Of a stretch of DNA of 64,000 bases, positions 26,235-35,614 are shown one piece after another. The stretch is from the NCBI RefSeq assembly GCF_009649745.1, contig NZ_WJNG01000002.1, positions 516,151 to 580,150 on the forward strand, read 5' to 3'. The notes beneath the pieces were generated by a model, which saw nothing but the letters and a program-made list of their open reading frames with translations, ran no database searches and was not told the DNA's origin. Position 1 is the first letter of the stretch. Each line of letters starts with the position of its first letter. The DNA comes from Aquibacillus halophilus (GTDB lineage Bacteria > Bacillota > Bacilli > Bacillales > Amphibacillaceae). The translations under genes and the position numbers were made by a program.

Positions 26235-26281
26235 CAGGCTAGCTGGTTATTCTCAATTAGGGAATAGTGGCTAGCTTTTTC
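26235..26281 (+). terminator. Rho-independent terminator
   Basis: GGCTAGCT and GGCTAGCT arms flank a longer imperfect stem (GGTTATTCTC / GGGAATAGT), followed by TTTTT. The 26282-26607 interval to topB shows no gene. Confidence 0.65.
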
Positions 26282-26607
26282 CTCGCTCACTAAAAATCAG
26301 TTGGCTCAACTTTTACTAATATTGTATAGCTACGAACATACGTCATTAACTGTATTTTTTTATTTAGAAGTTGAAGGATTATAGCAACTTTTGTAGAATT
26401 TTAGAACTAATAAATAAACTGATTGTAGGTTCCCCATTTCCATACTCCTAAAGAAGTAGTTTATATCCTTCCTGCGAAAAAATGATAACCCTTTCTTTTG
26501 TCTGTACTTTACAAAACAAAATGTATTATATGTAGATCTAAACATATAAAAGATGTGGAGTATGATAAAATAGTAAGTCTAGTATTCTAAAAGATTGGTG
26601 ATAACCT

Positions 26608-28758
26608 ATGAGATTAATTATTGCAGAAAAACCCTCTGTCGCAAAAAACATTGCAGATGCATTGAAAATAAAAACGAAAAAGGATGGTTATTTTGAGGGA
26701 AATAACTATTTGATTACGTGGGCGTTCGGCCATTTGTTGCAGCTATTTGATGCCAAGGATTACGATAGTAAAATGGCAAGTTGGAAAATGGATAACTTTC
26801 CATTTATCCCACCGAAATTTCAGTATAAGGTGAAGAGTAGTCCGAGAAGTAAGGGGAGAGTTGATAGTGGAGCGTATAAACAACTAAAAACGATTCAATC
26901 CTTAATCAAGAGAAACGATGTAGATATGATTATCTCCGCTTGTGACTATGATCGTGAAGGACAATTAATAGGCGATAGTATTATTGAATATCAAAAGGTT
27001 AAAAAGCCAGTATACCGTTTGTTGTTAAATGAATGGACACAAGCAGAAGTACTCCAGGGTATAGAAAAGATGAAATCCAATGACGAGATGAAGCCCTTAA
27101 AGGACGCAGGGATTAGCAGGCAATGGGCAGACTGGGTAATTGGGATAAATCTAACATCTGTTGCAACGTTAAAATATCAAAAAGGTAAAGGTAAGGCCCT
27201 TAATATTGGACGTGTACTCCTTCCGACCCTTAAAATCATCTATGATCGTGACAAAGAAATAGAGCAGTTTAAGCCAGAAAACTATTTTAAGCTAACTGCA
27301 ACGTTTCAAACGACTGAAGGAAAAGACTATCAGGGCTCATACACCGAAAATGACCAGGAAAAATTTAAGAAAAAAGAAAATTTAGAAGAAATAGCCAAGG
27401 ATATTGAAAATAAGGAAGCAATGATCGTCGATAAGCAAATAGAGCGTAAAAAGGATTTTCCACCGTTTTTATTTAATCTTTCCAATTTACAAGGATTCAT
27501 CACTAGTAAATATAAAGGGTGGACATCTGATAAAGTGTTAAAGGTAGCCCAGACACTTTATGAGAAAAAATTCATTACATATCCAAGAACCTCCAGTGTT
27601 GCATTAGAAGAAAGTTTAGTTGCTAAAACAGCAAGTGTACTAAAGGCGTTAACGGAAAATTTTGTTTACAAGGACGAGGTAAAGTTCATTAAATCAAAAC
27701 GAGTGTTTAACAATGCAAAGGTAGAGAGTCATAGTGCGATTATACCTACTTATGTGTTGCCAAACCGCTTAACGATGGATGAAGAGACTGTCTATTCTGC
27801 AATTAAAAATCGTTTCATTGCCCAGTTTATGCCAATTGCTGAACATGAGGAAACAAAGCTGACCACCAAAATAGTTGATGCAGAGCTAGTAACCGGTGTC
27901 TTCATTTCTAAAGGAAAAGTGCAGCTTGTGGAGGGATGGAAAAAGGTTGAAAAAATCCAATCCAAGGATACCCTTTTGCCTCAGGTACAAGTAAATGACC
28001 ATGTGCAATTGCTAGAATACGAGATATCATCCCATGCAACGAAGCCACCGAAATATCATACAGAAAAAACGTTGTTAAGAGTGATGGAAACGTGTGGAAA
28101 AGGATATAAGGAAGATGACGTTGAAGAGGTATTAACAGGGTTCAGTATCGGCACACCTGCAACCAGAGCAGACACAATGAAAAAACTTAAGGATGTAGGG
28201 TATATAACATCCGAATCACGGAACTTATTATGCACGGATTTGGGTAAAAAACTCGTTGAAACATTTCCAATTAAGGACTTATTTGACCTAGAGTTTACCG
28301 GTCGACTCGAAAAGTCATTAGCTGACATAGAAAAAGAACAAGTGAATAAAGACGACTTCCTCCGATTAGTTTTTTCATTTACAAGCAAGTCTGTTCAGAC
28401 AATAAAGGGTGATGCTGACGTGACAATCAACCAACTTTCCACTGAACAAAATTCTATTACCAAAGAGGTGTTAGGGAAATGTCCGGCATGTGGGAATAGT
28501 ATTATTGAAGGAGTAAAAGGATTTGGTTGCAGTAACTGGAAACAAGGCTGCAAATTTGTCGTTTGGAAAAATGACAAATTTCTAGGCGCAATGAAAAAGA
28601 AAGCAACAAAATCAATGGTTAAGATGCTATTAAAAGATAATGTCGCCCATGTTAAAGGCTTAACAAGTAAAAAGGGGAACAAATTTGATGCTTACTTGAG
28701 ATATGAAAAAAATCCAGCAAATGATTATTATAGTTGGAAAATGGAATTTAAGAAGTAA
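26608..28758 (+). CDS. topB: DNA topoisomerase III
   Basis: 716 residues, family length. The TOPRIM metal site is at DYDREG (113-118), after the opening EKPSVAKNIA; the catalytic Tyr325 is in FITYPRTSS. A C-terminal zinc-ribbon-like segment with CPACG and GCSNWKQGC lies near 625-650. The enzyme breaks one DNA strand and decatenates or relaxes negatively supercoiled DNA. ATG start; GGTGATAAC upstream is a modest ribosome site. It is monocistronic with a terminator. It is probably of the Bacillus chromosomal TopB type, since no conjugation genes are nearby. Confidence 0.96.
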   Translation: MRLIIAEKPSVAKNIADALKIKTKKDGYFEGNNYLITWAFGHLLQLFDAKDYDSKMASWKMDNFPFIPPKFQYKVKSSPRSKGRVDSGAYKQLKTIQSLIKRNDVDMIISACDYDREGQLIGDSIIEYQKVKKPVYRLLLNEWTQAEVLQGIEKMKSNDEMKPLKDAGISRQWADWVIGINLTSVATLKYQKGKGKALNIGRVLLPTLKIIYDRDKEIEQFKPENYFKLTATFQTTEGKDYQGSYTENDQEKFKKKENLEEIAKDIENKEAMIVDKQIERKKDFPPFLFNLSNLQGFITSKYKGWTSDKVLKVAQTLYEKKFITYPRTSSVALEESLVAKTASVLKALTENFVYKDEVKFIKSKRVFNNAKVESHSAIIPTYVLPNRLTMDEETVYSAIKNRFIAQFMPIAEHEETKLTTKIVDAELVTGVFISKGKVQLVEGWKKVEKIQSKDTLLPQVQVNDHVQLLEYEISSHATKPPKYHTEKTLLRVMETCGKGYKEDDVEEVLTGFSIGTPATRADTMKKLKDVGYITSESRNLLCTDLGKKLVETFPIKDLFDLEFTGRLEKSLADIEKEQVNKDDFLRLVFSFTSKSVQTIKGDADVTINQLSTEQNSITKEVLGKCPACGNSIIEGVKGFGCSNWKQGCKFVVWKNDKFLGAMKKKATKSMVKMLLKDNVAHVKGLTSKKGNKFDAYLRYEKNPANDYYSWKMEFKK

Positions 28759-28770
28759 GAAAAAGTTATT

Positions 28771-28807
28771 AAAAGTGAAGAGTGTTTAGAAGACTCTTCA
28801 CTTTTAC
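28771..28807. terminator. Bidirectional terminator after topB
   Basis: AAAAGTGAAGAGT pairs with ACTCTTCACTTTT, with a 9-nt loop. It lies between convergent topB and a small minus-strand gene. Confidence 0.88.
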
Positions 28808-28815
28808 TTATCCTT

Positions 28816-28980
28816 CTAAGTATCGCTAGGATCATACTCATCATAAGACAGCCGAGTAACGGTTGTTGAATCATCTTTGTTCATATCCGTTTCCGTTGCA
28901 TTTTCTCCGTAGGATTCATCAGGATCGATACCAGGTGCCACTTTTGGTTCTACCTTTTCTGTTTTTTTCTTTTTATCCAT
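28816..28980 (-). CDS. Small acidic/lysine-rich protein, 54 residues
   Basis: An ATG at 28980 (another at 28983) with AGGAGG 7 nt away opens a 54-codon frame: a MDKKKKTEKVEPKV basic start, then an acidic, Ser/Thr-rich remainder with DPDESYGENATE and RLSYDEYDPSD. It is wholly hydrophilic and probably disordered. The repeated YDE-type acid patches are typical of small Bacillus sporulation or stress peptides, but no family is recognised. A terminator follows at 28771. Confidence 0.6.
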   Translation of the reverse strand: MDKKKKTEKVEPKVAPGIDPDESYGENATETDMNKDDSTTVTRLSYDEYDPSDT

Positions 28981-29256
28981 CATCAAACCTCCTATCTTTA
29001 TTAGTCTTCCGAGTATCTTAAAATTTATAGATAGAGAAATGTTAAAAATACAAGAGTGAATGGTTACAACTAAACTTAACTCATATCTTTCAAATACATA
29101 CTATTAATCAGTCAAAGCAAATTTGTACAACTGTCGACAAATCTCACGTCCATTTGATAATTTAATATGGTAATATAGTAACAAAGAACTATACCTACAT
29201 AATAAACTAATTTACTTGTTATCTCCGGACAAAAAGCGAAGAGCGGGTGAAAACCA

Positions 29257-31947
29257 ATGGTTTTTAAGAAAAATATATCTTTTATTGTTTTATTTTTGAT
29301 TGCATCCTATATCACGATTATATTTGGGAGAAATGATGATATGATTCATTTAATCGGTGGTATTATTACTTCTTTCATTCCTCTAATTGCTGCTTTCTGG
29401 TTGTTCAAGGCATCACGACGTAGTAGTAATGAAGAAAAAATATTTTGGTTATTATTTTCTATTGGGTATTTAAGTAGTTTCATTGGTGAAATAATTTGGG
29501 ATGTTTATGAATACCTTTTTCAATTAGCAATACCTTTTCCAGGATACCCAGACTTCTTTTATTTGTTGAATTACTCCCTTTTATTTATGGCTTTTATTTA
29601 CAAGATGTTTAAGGAGACTAGAACTGTATCAGCAGTACGATACCTGTTTGATTTGGTGGTTGTAATGACTGTTGCTTCAGCTTTTAGCTGGCATTATCTA
29701 GTTAGGCCAATTATCAACATTTCTATGCATAATGAACCATATCTTCTTTTTATGTTAGGATACCCAATGGGAGACTTGGCTATTTTGCTTTTAGCTACTA
29801 GCATTTACTTGAGCAGTACTGATTTATTGAAACAAAAAAGCCTACTATTACTTTTCGCTGGATTAGTGACACAAGTAATCGCTAATTCTTCTTACCTCTA
29901 CTTGCAACTTTCAGATCAGTACAGTTCGTGGAGCCTGATTGATCCAATATTTTACCTTTCGGTATTACTTATTGCTATGGCAGGTCGCCAATATGATAAA
30001 GCAGATACCGATTCCATGGTAATTACGAAAAAAAGAAAAAGTGTTCTTATCAATGAAAGAAATTTATTTTTAAGAATTTCAGTTCCATATATTGGTGTAG
30101 CTGTTTTAATTGGTTTTCTGTTATTTGAAGGTAGTTCATCTACTTCTATTATGTTAGGTGCCATTATTTCTATATCTCTCATTATATGCAGGCAAATAAT
30201 TGTCATAGTTGATAACCGCGATCTATTACTAAAATATAGAAAGCAAGCAAGAGAATTAACAGTTAACGAACAAAGGTATCGGTCATTATTTGAACACCAT
30301 ACTGATGCTGTATTTTCTTTAGACTTAGAGGGTAATTTTAAGACAGCTAATCCTCAATTTTTATCTATGACTGGTCTAGAAGAATCTGAATTGGAAACAT
30401 TAAATCTCTCAAACATTCTTCCACAAAAAATAGTGACAAGGGTTTTCAATTATTTTATTTATGCAAAAGAAGGTAAGCCCCAATATTTTGAAATTGGTAT
30501 AAAGAATAAAAAAGGAGAAAATCAATACTTAAGCATTAACTACATTCCTATTTTTATAATGGATAAAGTAAATGGAGTATTTGGAATTGCTAAGGATGTA
30601 ACTCAGATGAAAGAGACGGAGGAGAAAATTAATCATCTTGCATACCATGATTCATTAACCGGATTACCCAACCGTAGACATTTTGAAACCTTACTTAATC
30701 AGGCGATTGTTGAGGCAGATAATAATAAATCAATGCTTGGTGTCCTCTTTCTTGATCTTGATCATTTCAAGCTAATCAATGATACACTTGGCCATTCAGT
30801 TGGGGATGATTTGCTTGTATCGGTTGCAGAACGGCTAACTCAATGTTTATCAACTGATAATATTGCTGCTAGACATGGTGGAGATGAGTTTATCATCCTT
30901 CTCAAAGGAATTCATCAAAGTGAAGAAATTAGTGGTCATGCTGAAGTACTCTTGAAACATTTAAATGAACCTTTCTTGATTAACCAGGGTAAGGTTTCGG
31001 TAACCCCAAGTATAGGTATTTCTATCTATCCAGAAGACGCATCGAGTAGTGAAGATTTGTTAAAAAATGCGGATAAAGCGATGTATCGTGTGAAGTATCA
31101 AGGTAAAAACCATTATCGTATTTACAAGCCATTGAGTGATGATAAATCCCTTAGAAAATTGGCAATAGAGAAGGATATTTACTCAGTTATAGCAAACGAA
31201 GAGCTAGAAGTGTATTACCAACCGCAAATTGAAACAGATACCGGCTTAATCTACGGTGTCGAGGCATTAGTTCGATGGAATCACCCTGAGTTTGGATTAA
31301 TTTCACCAGCTGATTTTATACCTCTAGCAGAGGCAACAGGAGTTATATTTCCTTTAAATGAATGGGTGCTGAGAACTGCTTGCAAACAACTAAAAATATG
31401 GCATGAGCAAGGTATTCTTATCTACATGGCCGTAAACATATCCCCACAGCAGTTTTATAAAGAAGAGAACCTTACAACTAAGGTAAAAGAAGTACTTGAC
31501 GAATGTGAGCTTGATCCAAGTTTCTTAGTTATTGAAATTACAGAGGCAATTGCTATTAACAATATGGATATAGCTATTCGAAAACTGTTTGAATTAAAGA
31601 GGTTAGGGGTACAGGTTGCCTTAGATGACTTTGGAACGGGCTACTCTTCCCTTTCTTACTTAACTCAATTACCAATAGACACAATTAAAATTGCAAGGGA
31701 ATTTATTGATGAAATTGGAACAGCTTCAACAACCTCAGCAATACTAGCGGCTTTAGTTACAATGGCTAACGACTTGAATCTGAAAATTGTCCTCGAGGGA
31801 GTTGAAAGAGAGGAACAACTTCAGCAGTTAATGCGATTTAGAAGTCACTATATGCAAGGTTTTTATTTTAGTCGACCTATTCCTTTAGAGGAAATGAATG
31901 CCATGTTAAACGATATGTGTGTACCGTGGCTTTTAAAAAAAATATAA
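29257..31947 (+). CDS. Membrane-bound PAS-GGDEF-EAL protein (c-di-GMP turnover)
   Basis: 896 residues. An N-terminal membrane part of about 9-10 helices to about residue 325 is followed by a PAS domain (about 345-450, QRYRSLFEHHTDAVFSLD), a GGDEF domain with an intact RHGGDEFIILL near 545, and an EAL domain with EALVRWNHP near 668, the catalytic-site DDFGTGYSSL and EGVER motifs. The RxxD inhibitory site before GGDEF is not present. Both motifs are intact, so it could make or break c-di-GMP; the PAS and membrane parts presumably sense a signal. ATG start after AAGAGCGGGTG. Single gene with a terminator. Confidence 0.93.
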   Translation: MVFKKNISFIVLFLIASYITIIFGRNDDMIHLIGGIITSFIPLIAAFWLFKASRRSSNEEKIFWLLFSIGYLSSFIGEIIWDVYEYLFQLAIPFPGYPDFFYLLNYSLLFMAFIYKMFKETRTVSAVRYLFDLVVVMTVASAFSWHYLVRPIINISMHNEPYLLFMLGYPMGDLAILLLATSIYLSSTDLLKQKSLLLLFAGLVTQVIANSSYLYLQLSDQYSSWSLIDPIFYLSVLLIAMAGRQYDKADTDSMVITKKRKSVLINERNLFLRISVPYIGVAVLIGFLLFEGSSSTSIMLGAIISISLIICRQIIVIVDNRDLLLKYRKQARELTVNEQRYRSLFEHHTDAVFSLDLEGNFKTANPQFLSMTGLEESELETLNLSNILPQKIVTRVFNYFIYAKEGKPQYFEIGIKNKKGENQYLSINYIPIFIMDKVNGVFGIAKDVTQMKETEEKINHLAYHDSLTGLPNRRHFETLLNQAIVEADNNKSMLGVLFLDLDHFKLINDTLGHSVGDDLLVSVAERLTQCLSTDNIAARHGGDEFIILLKGIHQSEEISGHAEVLLKHLNEPFLINQGKVSVTPSIGISIYPEDASSSEDLLKNADKAMYRVKYQGKNHYRIYKPLSDDKSLRKLAIEKDIYSVIANEELEVYYQPQIETDTGLIYGVEALVRWNHPEFGLISPADFIPLAEATGVIFPLNEWVLRTACKQLKIWHEQGILIYMAVNISPQQFYKEENLTTKVKEVLDECELDPSFLVIEITEAIAINNMDIAIRKLFELKRLGVQVALDDFGTGYSSLSYLTQLPIDTIKIAREFIDEIGTASTTSAILAALVTMANDLNLKIVLEGVEREEQLQQLMRFRSHYMQGFYFSRPIPLEEMNAMLNDMCVPWLLKKI

Positions 31948-31960
31948 ATAATTATTAAAA

Positions 31961-32004
31961 TGAAAAGCAAACCAGTCTATCAATTAGATTGTTTTGCTTT
32001 TTTT
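31961..32004 (+). terminator. Rho-independent terminator
   Basis: AAAGCAAAcCAgTCT and AGAtTGtTTTGCTTT pair with a few mismatches around ATCAATT, followed by seven Ts. Confidence 0.75.
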
Positions 32005-32088
32005 GATGGGTAAATTTGTTAAAAAGAGTTGATAAGTCACATGAAATTGTTTCATTCGATGAATACTAAGATAAGGAGGTCATATGGG

Positions 32089-33015
32089 ATGAAATCAATT
32101 GCTTTATCATTATTGTTACTGACAACGATTCAACCAGTTCTTGAAATGAATTTACTCATATCGCATAGAGGAATAAAGATTGATGAGGTAAGTCGTTCAG
32201 AATTTGCGATTCCTTTATTAGATGAAACTATTATTGATCAAGCAAAGTATCATGAGCTTGTTGAAAAATTGGAGAAAGTAGCAGTCCTAGATCCAATTAA
32301 TGCTTTTATGGATGAAAAAGGGGAAATTGTTCCAGGTGAATCAGGTTATGCTCTTGATCGATATCTTTTCGCTCAGCAATTTTATGATTTTTTTTATAAA
32401 AACAGCTATTCTAAGATTCAACTACCTTTAAGGAAGGTTTATCCAAAAGTAGACGGCGAGTTACTAGATTCGATTCGATCTAAACAAATTGGTAAGTACG
32501 TAACCTATTTTAATGTTAGTAACAAGGAGCGATCTCACAATATTAGATTAGCAACTGAAGCCATAAATAATGAAGTTGTCTTTCCAGATGAGACTTTCTC
32601 TTTTAATCAGGTTGTTGGCAAAAGGACGGAAGGTAAGGGTTACTTACCAGCCCCAGTCATTGTTAAAGGAGAATTGGCAGAAGATATAGGAGGCGGTATA
32701 TGTCAGGTTTCTTCTACACTTTATAATGCAGTGGACCAAGCAGGAATGAGAATAGGACAACGATATTCCCATAGTAGACATGTTCCTTATGTACCACCAG
32801 GTCGAGATGCCACTGTAAGTTGGTATGGACCGGATTTTTCTTTTGAAAATAATTATAATCAACCTATTCTTATTCGGGCAAAGACCGTCCATGGGAAAGT
32901 TATTATTTCTATTTATTCATCTGATCAGATAAGGAATGAAGAAAAATCTATTCCAAACGCATCAAAACAATTACCGTTTGAAATCAATCGTGAGTCTAAA
33001 AGAGGTGAGGATTAA
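32089..33015 (+). CDS. VanW-family protein (YoaR-like), exported
   Basis: 308 residues. The N-terminus is a signal/anchor (MKSIALSLLLLTTIQPVLE). The VanW domain occupies the second half, with PDETFSFNQVVGKRTEGKGY, GGGICQVSSTLYNA and HSRHVPYVPPGRDATVSWYGPDF: the family pattern including a conserved Cys in GGGICQVS. VanW proteins are linked to cell-wall metabolism but their activity is not settled. The ATG at 32089 has AAGGAGG 9 nt upstream; the frame is open 20 codons further. It is convergent with, and overlaps by 4 bp, the gene at 33012. Confidence 0.88.
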   Translation: MKSIALSLLLLTTIQPVLEMNLLISHRGIKIDEVSRSEFAIPLLDETIIDQAKYHELVEKLEKVAVLDPINAFMDEKGEIVPGESGYALDRYLFAQQFYDFFYKNSYSKIQLPLRKVYPKVDGELLDSIRSKQIGKYVTYFNVSNKERSHNIRLATEAINNEVVFPDETFSFNQVVGKRTEGKGYLPAPVIVKGELAEDIGGGICQVSSTLYNAVDQAGMRIGQRYSHSRHVPYVPPGRDATVSWYGPDFSFENNYNQPILIRAKTVHGKVIISIYSSDQIRNEEKSIPNASKQLPFEINRESKRGED

Positions 33016-33338
33016 TCACTTTTAGGACTCCAGACTCCAAGGTGATTGAGTAATAGCGTTAGCTCCTCAGCTGCACGGTCAGTGGATTTAAAGTATTCTT
33101 CAATCCCACAATCTTGGAGATGGCGATATCTTTCAATTATACTGTCTAATGGTATCCTTTCTTCCTTGGTTGCGTTTAAATAATAGGGTGCTAAAGCAGT
33201 ACAAAGAACAGTGAAAGCCCCTTTTTCATTTTCGATGAAATTGGTTGATACAACTCCTGCCATCCCATCCTTATCCTGGATATTTAAAGCCCTTTTTGCT
33301 ACGATTTCCAACTTGATTGCTATTTGTTGGCTAAACAA
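33012..33338 (-). CDS. Conserved hypothetical protein, 108 residues
   Basis: TTG start at 33338, 9 nt after AGGAG. Helical, cytosolic, about 108 residues; segments KLEIVAKRALNIQD and IIERYRHLQDCGIEEYFKST. The TTG start and good ribosome site support it as a real gene. I recognise no family. It converges on VanW with a 4-bp stop overlap and no room for a terminator. Confidence 0.65.
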   Translation of the reverse strand: MFSQQIAIKLEIVAKRALNIQDKDGMAGVVSTNFIENEKGAFTVLCTALAPYYLNATKEERIPLDSIIERYRHLQDCGIEEYFKSTDRAAEELTLLLNHLGVWSPKSD

Positions 33339-33506
33339 AGCGGATCACTCCTAACTAAAATTTTGTCAATCAATCTAATCATCTATCTAAAGTTTACCTT
33401 AATCCTTGTTTCCATCAAAGTTTATTGATTTTGAAGGAAAAAATGATGTGTATGTTAAATACTATTAATGGAACCATTTTAAATTAACAAAAAAGGAGTA
33501 CAATCC

Positions 33507-34478
33507 ATGGATTTAACAACTATCGCAATAATGGCAGAAAAAGTTAAAGAAAATATTGAAAAGGTAATCGTCGGAAAAGAAGAAACTGTCGACCAGTTAC
33601 TAGTAGCATTAATATCATCCGGACACGTTTTACTTGAAGATGTCCCGGGAACCGGGAAAACATTATTGGCAAAATCATTAGCTCAATCATTGAGTTGTTC
33701 CTTTAAACGAATCCAATTTACTCCTGATTTATTACCAACTGATATAACAGGAATTAATTTTTATAACCAAAAACAAGGTGAATTTGAGTTTAGACCTGGA
33801 CCAATTTTCACTAATATTTTGTTGGCGGATGAAATTAACCGTGCCACACCTAGAACACAGTCAAGTTTGCTAGAAAGTATGGAGGAAAGACAGGCAACTA
33901 TTGATGGGGATACTATGCAATTGGTTGAACCATTCATCGTAGTAGCCACTCAAAACCCGATTGAGAGTCACGGGACATTTCCTTTACCTGAAGCGCAATT
34001 AGACCGATTTTTGTTAAAAATTAATGTAGGTTATCCCTCCAAAGAAGAAGGGATAGAAATTCTCAAACGATTTAAAGAGAGTAATCCACTCGATCAAATT
34101 GAGGCAGTAGTAAGTAGTGAGGAGATAATTGAAGCACAACGGTTATATTCTCAAGTTTATGTAAGTGATGATATGCTTTTTTACATAATGGATATTGTTG
34201 AAAGAACGAGGATACATCCAGATATTGAATTGGGTGTGAGTCCACGTGGAAGCCAGGCTTTGCTAAAAGCTACCCAAGTTTATGCAATATTAAAAGGTAG
34301 AGATTATGTCATTCCTGATGACATAAAGGCAATGGTTAAACCTGTTCTAGGTCACAGGATCACACTCACTCCTTTTATGGGAAGAAAGAACAAACAAGTG
34401 GACAAGACTTTGGATAAACTAGTAAACGATATAATTGTTCCTACTGAAAAGGATTTAATAAAGGGTACGAGAAAATGA
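33507..34478 (+). CDS. MoxR-type AAA+ ATPase
   Basis: 323 residues. Walker A is VPGTGKT at 46-52, Walker B LLADEINRATPRTQSSLLESM near 108-128 (the MoxR EINRAxP motif), sensor ATQNPIESHGTFPLPEAQLDRF. It belongs to the MoxR/YeaC family, chaperone-like ATPases coupled to DUF58 proteins in the same operon. Its stop overlaps the DUF58 start by 4 bp (ATGA), so translation is coupled. AAAAGGAG upstream of the ATG. The partner pair is thought to help maturation of surface or exported proteins; exact role is not known here. Confidence 0.93.
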   Translation: MDLTTIAIMAEKVKENIEKVIVGKEETVDQLLVALISSGHVLLEDVPGTGKTLLAKSLAQSLSCSFKRIQFTPDLLPTDITGINFYNQKQGEFEFRPGPIFTNILLADEINRATPRTQSSLLESMEERQATIDGDTMQLVEPFIVVATQNPIESHGTFPLPEAQLDRFLLKINVGYPSKEEGIEILKRFKESNPLDQIEAVVSSEEIIEAQRLYSQVYVSDDMLFYIMDIVERTRIHPDIELGVSPRGSQALLKATQVYAILKGRDYVIPDDIKAMVKPVLGHRITLTPFMGRKNKQVDKTLDKLVNDIIVPTEKDLIKGTRK

Positions 34479-35614
34479 GTCTTGCATGGTTTATTTTTGT
34501 GTTGATATTTTGTATCCTTGGTCAAGCTTATATCTATCAAAAATGGGGATTAACTAATATTCATTATACTCGCTCTTTTAGTGAACGGGCAGTTTTTGAA
34601 GGTGAACAAGTAGAGATGATTGACGAGATTTCAAATAAAAAGATATTACCAGTCCCCTGGGTGCGATTAGATTCTAAGATTAATAGTCATTTACAATTTA
34701 CCCATTCAGTTAATGATGATGGAGAACCTGAATTATTCCACCATACCATGTTTAGTTTGATGCCTTATCAAAAAGTAACTAGACGTCACCAGATATCCTG
34801 TGAAAAACGTGGATACTATCGCCTTAATACAGTTTCTATTTCAACTGGAGATGCTTTTGGATTTGGCCAGGATTTTCAACTGTTTCAAGCGTTAACTGAT
34901 ATTACTGTTTATCCAACAATTTCTTCCATCGAAGATGTTCCACTGCCTTCACATAGCTGGCTAGGAGATATTGTGGTTCGAAGATGGATCATTGAGGATC
35001 CATTTTTTCATGCAGGGGTTCGTGAATATAGCTATGGTGATTCAATGAATAATATTAACTGGAAAGCCACTGCTCGGACAAATCAATTACAAGTAAGTAA
35101 AAAAGATTATACTTCGGATCATCATTTAATGATATATTTGAATTTTGATGAAACAGAAGATATATGGCTTCCAATTGAAGATGAGGAATTAATGGAACGT
35201 GGTTTGTCTTATGCTGCTTCTGTTGCTCAATACGCTATTTCAAAAGGGATTAGTACCGGTTTTGGATGTAACTCCTATCTTGTAGAACCGTTTGGGCAGA
35301 TGGGCAAAGTTAAGGATTCTGTAAGAATAAGTTCCAAAAACAATCAAAACCAGCTTACCTTCATTCTAGATACCATGGCCAAACTAAAAATGGATCGAAG
35401 TAGGAATTTTAATTATTTCTTACAGGAAGATATTGAAAGGACTATGTCCAATACAGATATTCTTCTAATAACATCAATTCTTACATCTAAAATGAAACAC
35501 CAAATAAGACAATTAGAAGCACTTGGTAACTCAGTCGAGATTTTATGGCTTCAAAAAGAGGGCGTAAGCCAGGAGACCAATGGCCATGAAGAAGGTGTTC
35601 TATATGGTAACTAG
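34475..35614 (+). CDS. DUF58 domain protein
   Basis: 379 residues, one N-terminal membrane helix, and then a DUF58 (von Willebrand-like) domain: the segment YSYGDSMNNINWKATAR near 187-203 is the diagnostic DUF58 part. It overlaps moxR by 4 bp and the next gene by 11 bp. In B. subtilis the corresponding genes are yeaC-yeaD-yebA. It is probably cytosolic-side membrane-linked and works with the MoxR ATPase. Confidence 0.9.
   Translation: MSLAWFIFVLIFCILGQAYIYQKWGLTNIHYTRSFSERAVFEGEQVEMIDEISNKKILPVPWVRLDSKINSHLQFTHSVNDDGEPELFHHTMFSLMPYQKVTRRHQISCEKRGYYRLNTVSISTGDAFGFGQDFQLFQALTDITVYPTISSIEDVPLPSHSWLGDIVVRRWIIEDPFFHAGVREYSYGDSMNNINWKATARTNQLQVSKKDYTSDHHLMIYLNFDETEDIWLPIEDEELMERGLSYAASVAQYAISKGISTGFGCNSYLVEPFGQMGKVKDSVRISSKNNQNQLTFILDTMAKLKMDRSRNFNYFLQEDIERTMSNTDILLITSILTSKMKHQIRQLEALGNSVEILWLQKEGVSQETNGHEEGVLYGN

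Noticed and set aside
28984-29256. Gene or RNA upstream of the GGDEF-EAL gene
   Set aside because: No c-di-GMP riboswitch motif (GCAAAC / GCAAAGC) and no open frame in this interval.
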